A DNA stretch of 64,000 nt, from NCBI RefSeq assembly GCF_009811795.1, contig NZ_BLJE01000003.1:186001-250000 (forward strand), in the 5' to 3' direction. The notes under the pieces are model-generated. The model searched no databases. It was given only the letters and a program-made list of their open reading frames with translations, and had not been told where the DNA came from. Both the position numbers and the translations under genes were made by a program. The DNA comes from Litoreibacter roseus. Its GTDB lineage: Bacteria > Pseudomonadota > Alphaproteobacteria > Rhodobacterales > Rhodobacteraceae. Below, piece after piece: positions 35,147 through 43,778 of the stretch. Numbering within the stretch: the first letter of the stretch is position 1; every line of letters starts with the position of its first letter.

Positions 35147-36595
35147 ATGTTTGATTTTCGACCAGTAGGATATGTCGTGGGCCTGTTGGTGGCCTGTCTT
35201 GGTGCGACGATGATCCTGCCAATGGCGCTCGACATTGTGGTGGGCAACGGCCACTGGCCTGTCTTCGCCGAGGGTGCGATCCTGACAACGGTGACGGGCG
35301 GCCTGATCGCATTGGCATCGTCAAACGGGGTGGGGCACCGGCTCACCATTCAGCAGACGTTTTTGCTCACCACAGGTGTTTGGTTGGCGCTGCCCGTTTT
35401 TGGCGCGATCCCGTTCTATCTGGGGGCGACCGAAGCGCGCTTTGTAGACGCATTCTTCGAGGCGATGTCGGGCCTGACCACGACCGGGTCCACTGTCCTG
35501 TCGGGCCTTGAGGAATTGCCAGAAGGGCTGAAGCTGTGGCGCGGCCTTCTGCAGTGGTTCGGCGGCATCGGTATCATCGTTGTCGCCATGGTGTTCCTGC
35601 CGGAACTGCGCATTGGTGGGATGCAGATATTCCGCTCGGAAGGCTTTGATACTTTTGGAAAGATCCTCCCGCGCGCAGGTGAAATCGCGCAATCTATCTC
35701 GGTCATTTATCTGGGGCTGACGATCAGTTGCGCGCTGGCCTATCTGGCGGCCGGGATGGTGCCCCTTGATGCCATTGTCCATGCCATGACGACGATTGCC
35801 ACGGGTGGTTTTGCCAACACTGACGGCTCTTTCGCGCCTTACAGCTCAGCCGCTGAATACGTCGCCGCCGGGTTCATGGTCCTGTCTGCTTTGCCGTTCG
35901 TGCGCTATGTGCAACTGGTCGCAGGGACAGCCAATCCTTTGTTCCGAGACACGCAGATCCACGCGTTTCTAATCACACTTCTAATCCTTGTTCTGACGCT
36001 CACGGCTTTTCAGATGCAGGCCAATCTGGTCGCGTTTGAAACGGCTTTCCGCTCGTCGCTCTTCAACGTGGTCTCCATCCTGACAGGCACGGGCTATGCC
36101 AGCGCAGACTATGGCACTTGGGGCTCTTTCGCGGTCGCTATCTTCTTTTTCATGGGACTGATTGGGGGATGCGCTGGATCGACATCGTGCTCCATCAAGG
36201 TGTTTCGCTTTCAACTGCTTTTTGCATCAATCAAGGCGCAGATCCGGAAGATTCACTCCCCCCATGGCATGTTTCAGCCGCGCTATCAGGGCCGCCCGGT
36301 GGGGCAGGATGTCCTGAGTTCCGTCATGTCGTTCTTCGTGCTGTTCATTGTGTCATTGGGGGTTGTGTCGATCCTTCTGGGGCTGACAGGCCTGGACTTG
36401 ATAACGTCAGTGTCTGGCGCGGCCACGGCCTTGGCCAATATCGGTCCGGGTCTTGGAGATCAGATTGGGCCTGCTGGCAATTTTGCAGGCCTGAACGACA
36501 GTGCAAAATGGATTCTGTGTGCGGCTATGCTGATTGGGCGTCTTGAGCTGCTGGCCGTCTACGCGATCCTGACAATTCAATTCTGGAGAGATTGA
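35147..36595 (+). CDS. trkH: TrkH-type potassium uptake protein
   Basis: TrkH, 482 residues, the channel-forming subunit of the Trk potassium system. Four selectivity-filter loops with the conserved glycine are visible: SGLTTTGSTVL, TTIATGGFANT, LTGTGYASADY and ALANIGPGLGD, each in its own M1-P-M2 repeat. Membrane segments are numerous and regularly spaced. The TrkA partner is not in the window. Its stop TGA overlaps the start ATG of the following decarboxylase (TGATG), suggesting an operon of an ion transporter with a ThDP enzyme, an odd pairing. Confidence 0.93.
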   Translation: MFDFRPVGYVVGLLVACLGATMILPMALDIVVGNGHWPVFAEGAILTTVTGGLIALASSNGVGHRLTIQQTFLLTTGVWLALPVFGAIPFYLGATEARFVDAFFEAMSGLTTTGSTVLSGLEELPEGLKLWRGLLQWFGGIGIIVVAMVFLPELRIGGMQIFRSEGFDTFGKILPRAGEIAQSISVIYLGLTISCALAYLAAGMVPLDAIVHAMTTIATGGFANTDGSFAPYSSAAEYVAAGFMVLSALPFVRYVQLVAGTANPLFRDTQIHAFLITLLILVLTLTAFQMQANLVAFETAFRSSLFNVVSILTGTGYASADYGTWGSFAVAIFFFMGLIGGCAGSTSCSIKVFRFQLLFASIKAQIRKIHSPHGMFQPRYQGRPVGQDVLSSVMSFFVLFIVSLGVVSILLGLTGLDLITSVSGAATALANIGPGLGDQIGPAGNFAGLNDSAKWILCAAMLIGRLELLAVYAILTIQFWRD

Positions 36596-38200
36596 TGCCA
36601 TCCCCCGAGATGAAGCCGTTGGGCGCCCAGATTTCCCATATGCTTAAAGACCGCGGCATCGATGTCATCTTCGGCATTCCGGGCGTCCACAATCAGGAAC
36701 TGTATCGCGGTATCGAAGAAGCGGGGCTGACCCATGTTCTGGCGCGCCATGAGCAGGGCGCTGGTTTCATGGCGGATGGTTATGCGCGCGCATCGGGCAA
36801 GCCCGGTGTGTGCTACGTGATCACCGGGCCGGGCCTGACGAACGTGATGACACCGATGGGGCAGGCCTATTCGGACAGCGTGCCTCTGTTGGTGTTATCC
36901 TCGTGCCTGAACAGGTCTGATCTGGGCATGGCCCGCGGGCGGCTGCACGAGATGAAGGACCAACGCGCGGCCGCCGAGACTGTTGCGGATTGGTCCAAGA
37001 TCGCGATGGATGCGCAGACCGCTTATCAGCTCATTGACCAAGCGCTGACAGAGTTCGACAGCGCAAGACCGCGCCCCAAGCATATTCAAATTCCGATTGA
37101 AGTCCTTGAAGCGCGATCCGAGGCGCAGGGACCCCGTGGACGTGCCGCGAAGCTGTCGGGCGGGACGCTGGATGTCTCCGAAATTTCGGCGCGCTTGATC
37201 TCAGCACGACGCCCTGTTTTCGTTTTCGGCGGTGGCTGCGCGGATGGGGAAACGAGCGCGTTGGCCGGACCTGTTCTGGATGCATTTGGCGCCGCCTGTT
37301 TTCTGACCTATGCGGGGCGCGGCGTCGTCCCCTCGGCCCATCCCCTGAACTTTGGCAGTTTTCTTGCCCGACCAACCTCGGCCGAGATTTTCGGCGGCGC
37401 TGATCTGATCATCGCTGTCGGGACCACCCTGTCCGAAACTGATCTGTGGCGCGATGATCTTGGCGGCACTGCACCCCTTGTCCGCATCGACGTGGACACA
37501 GAAGTTCTGACAGATCACCACACTGCAGGAACCACCGTATACGCGGATGCGCAGGCTTTTTTTGTCCGCGCTCTTGGTTGATGCGCCTGCCACCGCTGAT
37601 ACCGACTGGACTGCAAACGAGGTTTCATCCGCCCGCAGCAAATGGACGGCGGAGGTGAATTCTGAGCGTCCCGGCATCCTGGCCGTCTGCGATGCATTAA
37701 AAGACGTCGCCCCGTCAGACACCATGTTCTTCTCGGATATGACCCAGTTCGCCTATGCGGCGAAGGAGGTTTATCCAATGGATTTTCCCGGGCACTGGCA
37801 CCACCCTTACGGCTTTGGGACACTGGGGTACGCATTGCCTGCAGCAATCGGCGGCAAGGTTGCCCGCGGTGAGCGACCTGTCATCGCGATCGCGGGCGAT
37901 TACGGTTTTCAGTACACCTTGCAAGAGCTTGGAACCGCCGTGGAGCTTCGGTTGAGCCTGCCCATAGTGATTTGGGACAACGGCAAGTTGGGGGAGATCG
38001 AAGATAGCATGGTCGCCGCGCAGATCGCGCCCAATGCAGTCGTGCAGCGCAATCCTGATTTCTGTCAGATTGCGACGGCCTACGGCGCGCGCTGTGCTGC
38101 GCCGCGAACGCTTGCTGACTTCAAATCAGCGATCTTGGATGCGCTTGCGGCCCCGGGCCCAACGGTCATTCATGTAAGATCGGACCTCGCGCAGGGCTAG
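36595..38200 (+). pseudogene. Thiamine-diphosphate-dependent decarboxylase (5-guanidino-2-oxopentanoate decarboxylase-like), frameshifted
   Basis: A single ancestral gene in two frames. Frame one (36595-37581) contains the pyrimidine-binding domain (IFGIPGVHNQELYRGIEEAG, HEQGAGFMADGYARASGKPG with the catalytic Glu, GPGLTNVMTPMGQA) and the central domain. Frame two (continuing to 38200) contains the pyrophosphate domain (AIAGDYGFQYTLQELGTAVE, IVIWDNGKLGEIEDSM). The frames cross at a run of seven T at 37557-37563; with six T the reading would be ADAQAFLSALLVDAPA without interruption, giving 534 residues, the normal family length. No stop other than the one caused by the shift. As written, no product can bind ThDP. 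It may be a pseudogene, a sequencing error in the T-run or a slippage site. Confidence 0.8.
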
Positions 38201-38207
38201 TCCGGAT

Positions 38208-39956
38208 CTACCAACAACTGACGAGGACCGTCATCGCGGAGGCCAGTTCGATCAGGTCTTCCGGGTCAATCGGCTCCTGCCGCTCTGACGCTGAGGCCGT
38301 TACGCCGTTTTCGCTGAGAAAACGCGCCACCTGATCTGCTTTCGTAGCGAACTTCGTGTCTTTCGGCAAAGCCCGCCCGGTTTCTGGCAACGGCATGAGC
38401 AAACCCGTCACCGCGCCGGTCATATCGAACACCGGTCCGCCCGTATCGCCGCTGAGGCTGTCGACGCTTAGACGCTGAATATCCTGGTCGCCGACTAACC
38501 CACGCAGGTCTTCCAATTGTCCGTAAGTCACGGTCGGGCCGCTCAGCGTGCCTTCGAAGGAATAGCCGGACACTGCGACCTCGCTGCGAAGTCGCGCGGG
38601 TTTTGTTGAGAACCGCGCATAGTCCAAGGGCGCCAGATCTTCCACCGGGGTTAGCAGTGCGAGACCGTCTTGCGCCACCGAGATCTCAGCTTCGTAAAGC
38701 GAATCCAGTGTAATCCGCTGGCACGATTGAACGGCGCTGGAATGGGTCAGAACGCGCCCCTCAGGATCCACAAAAAACCCGCTGCGGGATGTTTTGGGCC
38801 GCCTGATCTCCAGACCGGCGACCAGATCAACAGATTGCTCGTCGGCAGGATTGGGCGCCAGCACGCCATCGCGTGTGGTGAAGCTATCGCGCATAATTTG
38901 GATTACATTCGCCATTTCCAATGCCCGAGCGGGCGGGAAGGCGATTGTGAAACCTTTCACGGTCTGATTGTCGGTGCGCGCGTACGTGTAGGAATGCAGC
39001 GTTTCATTCTGTCCGGTCAGCACAAAAGACCGGCGCTTGCGTTCGCGCGCGCCCTCGAATGGCACGATCTCGAGGGTTTGCATGATCTCATAAAGACCGC
39101 CAAGCGTGGTCTCGTCCCCCGGTTGGCTGATCAGTAGAACGCGCACGCCGCTGTCCGACTTGGGGCGATAATGGGCAAATGGCGGCTCGTAACGATCAAA
39201 TTCCACAAGTCCGGCAGGCAGTGTCAGGGCGATGCCGGTCACGTCATCCTCAACCGGTGTCAGATCAAGCGCAGCGACGGCCTGTCTGTAGTCTTGCAGC
39301 AAGCTGCGGCGTTGCCCTGTGGTCAAAATCCCCGTCACCTCGACCGAGTTCGTTGCTTGCCACTCCGCCATGGACCGCCGCGTGCCGGGGCCAAATGAAC
39401 CGTCAATTGCAGCGGCATAGAACCCGTACCACTTGAGTGCTTCCTGAAGTTCTTGACGCTCAAACCGGGTCAGCAGTCTTTCGTTGCGCCGCGCTTCCTC
39501 CGGCGTTTCATCAAAGAGCTCAGCCGGTGGGGGTGACGGCTGAACCGCGTCCTGCTGGTTCGGTTGAATAATGATGCCCGGGGTTGGATTTGGTGCAGCA
39601 CCCGTCGCTGCACCGCCGATGGGCCAGAACTGACGCCCGTAGGGTCGCCCGTCTGAAATATAGGAATCGCCCGGGATCAATCCGGCCCCGCGCAGCTCGC
39701 GCAGACGCGCCGTTGCTGCCGCCTCGGAACCATAGGGACCCAACGTCAACGCATACCAGCCAGACCGCAGTCGAAAGCCGTTCACGTCTGAGAGGGCCAC
39801 GCCATAGGCGCGCGCGCGGTCCTGAGCGGTCTGAAGGTCGGGATGCGCTTCGATCTGCACCCACGCACCCGGCGGACTTTGCGCAAGGGCCGCAGATACG
39901 CCTGATGACAGCACCAAAACCACCGCAAGAATTGCGAGTAACCCCGCACGAACCAT
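38208..39956 (-). CDS. SPOR and peptidoglycan-binding protein with degenerate trypsin-like domain
   Basis: A 582-residue secreted protein. Residues 1-25 form a signal peptide (VRAGLLAILAVVLVLSSGVSAALA). Residues 28-110 are a SPOR domain (AWVQIEAHPDLQTAQDRARAYG, then GWYALTLGPYGSEAAATARL), which binds denuded glycan at division sites. Residues about 165-230 are a PG_binding_1 domain (ELQEALKWYGFYAAAIDGSFGPGTRRSM). The C-terminal 200 residues have a trypsin-like fold, but the active site looks lost: the serine motif is GDTGGPVF with Thr at about 505, VLTHSSAVQSC lacks His at the usual place, and the usual DLALL is GLALL. The ATG at 39956 is chosen because the frame's upstream part (to 40463) is low-quality sequence overlapping the glyQ region on the other strand. 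Confidence 0.86.
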   Translation of the reverse strand: MVRAGLLAILAVVLVLSSGVSAALAQSPPGAWVQIEAHPDLQTAQDRARAYGVALSDVNGFRLRSGWYALTLGPYGSEAAATARLRELRGAGLIPGDSYISDGRPYGRQFWPIGGAATGAAPNPTPGIIIQPNQQDAVQPSPPPAELFDETPEEARRNERLLTRFERQELQEALKWYGFYAAAIDGSFGPGTRRSMAEWQATNSVEVTGILTTGQRRSLLQDYRQAVAALDLTPVEDDVTGIALTLPAGLVEFDRYEPPFAHYRPKSDSGVRVLLISQPGDETTLGGLYEIMQTLEIVPFEGARERKRRSFVLTGQNETLHSYTYARTDNQTVKGFTIAFPPARALEMANVIQIMRDSFTTRDGVLAPNPADEQSVDLVAGLEIRRPKTSRSGFFVDPEGRVLTHSSAVQSCQRITLDSLYEAEISVAQDGLALLTPVEDLAPLDYARFSTKPARLRSEVAVSGYSFEGTLSGPTVTYGQLEDLRGLVGDQDIQRLSVDSLSGDTGGPVFDMTGAVTGLLMPLPETGRALPKDTKFATKADQVARFLSENGVTASASERQEPIDPEDLIELASAMTVLVSCW

Positions 39957-40121
39957 TCCTATTTCCCGTCTAATGTCGCGTCTTCCCTCGAATCCCTCGG
40001 ACGAAGATATCAGTAAGACCGTTAAGCGCATCCGAAAAGCGGACAGTTTTTCGCGCTTTGCTTGATTGACCCTCTGCAAGCGACTGCCTATTGAAAGCCC
40101 GTTCCACCAAAGGCGCGCGCG

Positions 40122-41051
40122 ATGGCTGACGAATTTTCCAAACCGACTTGTTTCCAAGAGATCATTTTGCGGTTGCAGACCTATTGGTCCAGCCGGGGCT
40201 GCGCGATCATGCAGCCCTACGACATGGAGGTGGGTGCAGGGACCTTCCATCCTGCCACAACCTTGCGCGCGTTGGGCTCCAAGGCGTGGGCTGCGGCGTA
40301 TGTGCAACCGTCCCGCCGCCCGACGGACGGGCGCTACGGTGAGAATCCCAATCGGCTGCAGCATTATTACCAGTATCAGGTGCTGATCAAACCCAGCCCG
40401 CCCGATTTGCAGGATCTTTATCTGGGCTCCCTGAAGGCCATTGGGATCGACATGGCGCTGCATGACATTCGCTTTGTGGAAGACGATTGGGAAAGTCCGA
40501 CACTAGGCGCATGGGGACTGGGCTGGGAGGTTTGGTGCGACGGCATGGAAGTCTCGCAATTCACCTATTTTCAGCAGGTTGGCGGGCATGACTGCAAACC
40601 GGTCTCGGGTGAGTTGACCTACGGGCTGGAACGTTTGGCGATGTATGTGCTGGGCGTGGATCATGTAATGGATATGCCCTTCAATGATCCGCAGAGCCCT
40701 ATCGCGCTGTCCTATGGCGACGTCTTCCGGCAGACCGAGGAAGAATACTCCCGCTGGAACTTTGACGTGGCCGACACGGAAACTTTGTTGCAGCACTTCA
40801 AGGACGCAGAGGACGAATGCCAGCGCATTCTGGACGCGACCCATGAGGATCCGAAGACCGGGAAACGCATTGTCATGGCCCATCCTGCCTACGATCAGGC
40901 GATCAAAGCCTCCCATGTGTTCAACCTTCTGGATGCACGCGGTGTCATCTCCGTCACCGAGCGGCAGGCCTATATCGGGCGGGTGCGGACGTTGACCAAA
41001 GCCTGCGCCGACGCCTTCGTCCAAACCGAAGCGGGCGGGTTTGCGGCGTGA
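40122..41051 (+). CDS. glyQ: Glycyl-tRNA synthetase alpha subunit
   Basis: GlyQ, 309 residues, alpha subunit of the heterotetrameric glycyl-tRNA synthetase. Class II motifs include [21 protein letters not shown] near the N-terminus, [21 protein letters not shown] and the conserved [21 protein letters not shown] and [13 protein letters not shown]. The gene begins about 165 bases from the divergent SPOR gene. It overlaps the GTG of the DUF6446 gene by four bases, so translation is coupled; glyS follows. Confidence 0.96.
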   Translation: MADEFSKPTCFQEIILRLQTYWSSRGCAIMQPYDMEVGAGTFHPATTLRALGSKAWAAAYVQPSRRPTDGRYGENPNRLQHYYQYQVLIKPSPPDLQDLYLGSLKAIGIDMALHDIRFVEDDWESPTLGAWGLGWEVWCDGMEVSQFTYFQQVGGHDCKPVSGELTYGLERLAMYVLGVDHVMDMPFNDPQSPIALSYGDVFRQTEEEYSRWNFDVADTETLLQHFKDAEDECQRILDATHEDPKTGKRIVMAHPAYDQAIKASHVFNLLDARGVISVTERQAYIGRVRTLTKACADAFVQTEAGGFAA

Positions 41052-41581
41052 ATGGCAAAGTTATCGCGAGCCTTATCGTGCTGATGGCGGTGATCGCCGG
41101 CGGGTGGATGTACTATCTGCAGGTCTACGCGTTCTATGAGACCGTCGCTGCGGAAACCATGGGCGATGTCGAACTCGTGTCGGTCACCTCCGAGATGCCG
41201 GAAGCCATCCTTGCCACAGATGTCACAGCGATTGACGCGGACAGCTCCCCCATCCGGTTTCGCGCCTGTTTCGTGACCCCGATGAGCCAAGCCCTGTTGA
41301 CCGAAAGCTACGTTCTGTACGATGACCCCGTCCCCCTGACCGCCCCCGACTGGTTCGAATGCTTCGACGCGCAGTCCATCGGGGACGCGCTGGCGGATGG
41401 CACAGCCCTTGCGTTTACCGGTGAAGAGAACATCGCCTACGGCGTCGACCGGGTGGTCGCGATCTTCGAGGACGGGCGTGGCTATATCTGGCACCAATTG
41501 AACAATTGCGGGCGAAAAGCCTATGACGGCAGCCCCCTCGGCCCGGAATGCCCACCACGCGATGCGAGCGAAAGCAACTGA
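41048..41581 (+). CDS. DUF6446 family small membrane protein
   Basis: A 177-residue protein between glyQ and glyS. A GTG start overlaps the glyQ stop (GTGA). It has one N-terminal membrane anchor ([20 protein letters not shown]), then a periplasmic or exposed part with [30 protein letters not shown] and the closing [22 protein letters not shown], with four Cys. This family, known only from Rhodobacteraceae and relatives and sometimes misnamed histidine kinase, has no known function. Its position inside the synthetase operon is conserved in the group. Confidence 0.8.
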   Translation: MNGKVIASLIVLMAVIAGGWMYYLQVYAFYETVAAETMGDVELVSVTSEMPEAILATDVTAIDADSSPIRFRACFVTPMSQALLTESYVLYDDPVPLTAPDWFECFDAQSIGDALADGTALAFTGEENIAYGVDRVVAIFEDGRGYIWHQLNNCGRKAYDGSPLGPECPPRDASESN

Positions 41582-41582
41582 T

Positions 41583-43718
41583 ATGCCTGATCTGCTGATC
41601 GAACTCTTCTCCGAAGAAATTCCCGCGCGCATGCAAACGAAGGCTGCGTCCGACCTGAAACAGCGGATCACCGACGGTCTGGTTGAGGCGGGGTTGACCT
41701 ATGAAGGGGCTGTGGCTTGCTCGACACCGCGCCGTTTGGCACTGTCGGTGCATGGCCTGACCAGTGCCTCGAAGGCCATCCGTGAAGAACGCAAAGGCCC
41801 GCGCACGGACGCGCCCGAAAAGGCGCTGGAGGGGTTTCTGCGCTCGACCGGCCTGACCAAGGATCAATTGGAAGCCCGCGACGACAAGAAGGGCCAGGTC
41901 TGGTTCGCTGTGATCGAAAAGCCTGGACGCCCCGCTGCCGATATCATTGCCGAGGTGCTGGAAAAGACCATCCGCAATTTCTCATGGCCCAAGTCGATGC
42001 GTTGGGGCGAAGGCAACCTGCGGTGGGTCCGCCCGCTGCACAGCATCCTGTGTATTCTAAGCGATGAGGCTGGGACCGAGATCGTACCGCTGACTGTGGA
42101 CGGGATCGTGTCCAGCAATACCACACAAGGCCACCGCTTCATGGCTCCAGACTGTTTTTCTATTTCAAATCTGGATGATTATACGGCAAAGCTAAAGCGG
42201 GCTCATGTGGTCCTCGATGCACAGGAACGGGCGGATCATATCTGGGCGGACGCCACCAGTGCAGCTTTTGCCTCAGGGCTTGAGGTGGTCGAGGACAAGG
42301 GGCTGCTGGCCGAGGTTGCGGGGTTGGTTGAGTGGCCGGTCGTCCTGATGGGCAAGATTGACGACGCCTTTCTGGACTTGCCACCGGAGGTTCTGAAGAC
42401 CTCCATGAAAGAGCATCAAAAGTTCTTCTCGGTGCGCAATCCCAAGACCGGACGGATCGAGCGCTTCGTGACCGTCGCCAACGTGGAGACTGCCGATAAC
42501 GGCGCGACCATTCTGGCGGGCAATCAGAAGGTTCTGTTCGCACGTTTGTCCGACGCGAAGTTCTTCTGGGAAAATGACATGCGGGTCGCCAAAGCAGGGA
42601 TGCAGCCTTGGCTGGACGCGCTGGAGAACGTGACCTTCCACAACAAACTGGGCAGCCAGAAAGAACGGATCGACCGCATCGCAGCGCTCGCACGTGAGAT
42701 TGCGCCTGTCGTGGGGGTCAATCCTGATTTGGCGGAACAGGCCGCCCGCGTGGCGAAGGCCGATTTGTCGTCCGAGATGGTTTATGAGTTCCCAGAACTT
42801 CAAGGGCTTATGGGGCGATATTACAGCGAAGCCGCCGGTTTGCCGCCCGAGGTCGCGGCGGCCTGCGAGGATCACTACTCACCCCTTGGACCGAATGACG
42901 ATGTGCCTACCGCACCTGTCTCCGTCGTGGTCGCGCTGGCCGACAAGATCGATTTGCTTACCGGGTTCTGGGCGATTGACGAGAAACCGACTGGCAGCAA
43001 GGATCCGTTTGCGCTGAGGCGCGCAGCGTTGGGCGTCATTCGGTTGGTTTTGGAGAACGGTCTTTCAGTCGATCTGCTTTCATCTATGACCGCAGCAGCA
43101 AGAGGGCATCCGGCGCCTTCTACGGAGTCCGAATTGGCGTTTGCTGCAAAATGGGCGTCAGAATTTTCAAACGATCCTGCTTGGTACGTCGCGCGTGATG
43201 CTCTTGATTTCATCCATGACCGCCTCAAAGTCTTCCTCAAGGACAAAGGCATCCGGCACGACATCATCGACGCCTGTATCGCGATGCCCGGAAATGATGA
43301 TCTGACGCTGCTGGTCAAACGGGCTGAGGCACTGTCCGAGACGCTCAAAACCGATGACGGCGAGAACCTGATCCAAGGGTTTAAGCGCGCCAACAACATT
43401 CTGACGCAGGCCGAAGAGAACGACGGCGTCAGCTACGAGCTCGATCCGAAACTTGAATTGACCGAGCACGATGCCGAAAAGGCGCTATTCGCGGCGCTTG
43501 ACACCGCAGAGGCCAAGATCAAACCGGCGATGGCCGCCGAAGACTTCCAGACCGCCATGTCGGCCATGGCAGCCCTCAGGGGTCCAATCGACGGGTTTTT
43601 CGAGGCTGTTCAGGTCAATTCGGACAATGACATCGTCCGGCGCAACCGGCTGTGTCTTCTCAACAGGATTCGCGTCATATGCCTGTCTGTGGCTGATCTG
43701 ACGCGGATCGAGGGCTAA
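41583..43718 (+). CDS. glyS: Glycyl-tRNA synthetase beta subunit
   Basis: GlyS, 711 residues, beta subunit carrying the tRNA-recognition functions. The start ATG at 41583 directly follows the DUF6446 stop and opens PDLLIELFSEEIPARMQ; an upstream in-frame ATG (41523) would overlap that gene. Conserved segments include SMRWGEGNLRWVRPLHSIL, LPPEVLKTSMKEHQKFFSV, GNQKVLFARLSDAKFFWEND and GSQKERIDRIAALA, with an HD-like domain. Followed after 60 bases by the PPDK-like gene. Confidence 0.95.
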   Translation: MPDLLIELFSEEIPARMQTKAASDLKQRITDGLVEAGLTYEGAVACSTPRRLALSVHGLTSASKAIREERKGPRTDAPEKALEGFLRSTGLTKDQLEARDDKKGQVWFAVIEKPGRPAADIIAEVLEKTIRNFSWPKSMRWGEGNLRWVRPLHSILCILSDEAGTEIVPLTVDGIVSSNTTQGHRFMAPDCFSISNLDDYTAKLKRAHVVLDAQERADHIWADATSAAFASGLEVVEDKGLLAEVAGLVEWPVVLMGKIDDAFLDLPPEVLKTSMKEHQKFFSVRNPKTGRIERFVTVANVETADNGATILAGNQKVLFARLSDAKFFWENDMRVAKAGMQPWLDALENVTFHNKLGSQKERIDRIAALAREIAPVVGVNPDLAEQAARVAKADLSSEMVYEFPELQGLMGRYYSEAAGLPPEVAAACEDHYSPLGPNDDVPTAPVSVVVALADKIDLLTGFWAIDEKPTGSKDPFALRRAALGVIRLVLENGLSVDLLSSMTAAARGHPAPSTESELAFAAKWASEFSNDPAWYVARDALDFIHDRLKVFLKDKGIRHDIIDACIAMPGNDDLTLLVKRAEALSETLKTDDGENLIQGFKRANNILTQAEENDGVSYELDPKLELTEHDAEKALFAALDTAEAKIKPAMAAEDFQTAMSAMAALRGPIDGFFEAVQVNSDNDIVRRNRLCLLNRIRVICLSVADLTRIEG

Positions 43719-43778
43719 ACCGCCGCATGCTTTGGTCACGCTTGTTTGAGGACAGGCGTGGTCTAGACTGCGGTCGTT

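Noticed and set aside
38208-40463. A 751-codon version of the SPOR protein
   Set aside because: The first 169 codons lack a signal peptide and run through the divergent glyQ start region; the ATG at 39956 begins with a clean signal peptide.
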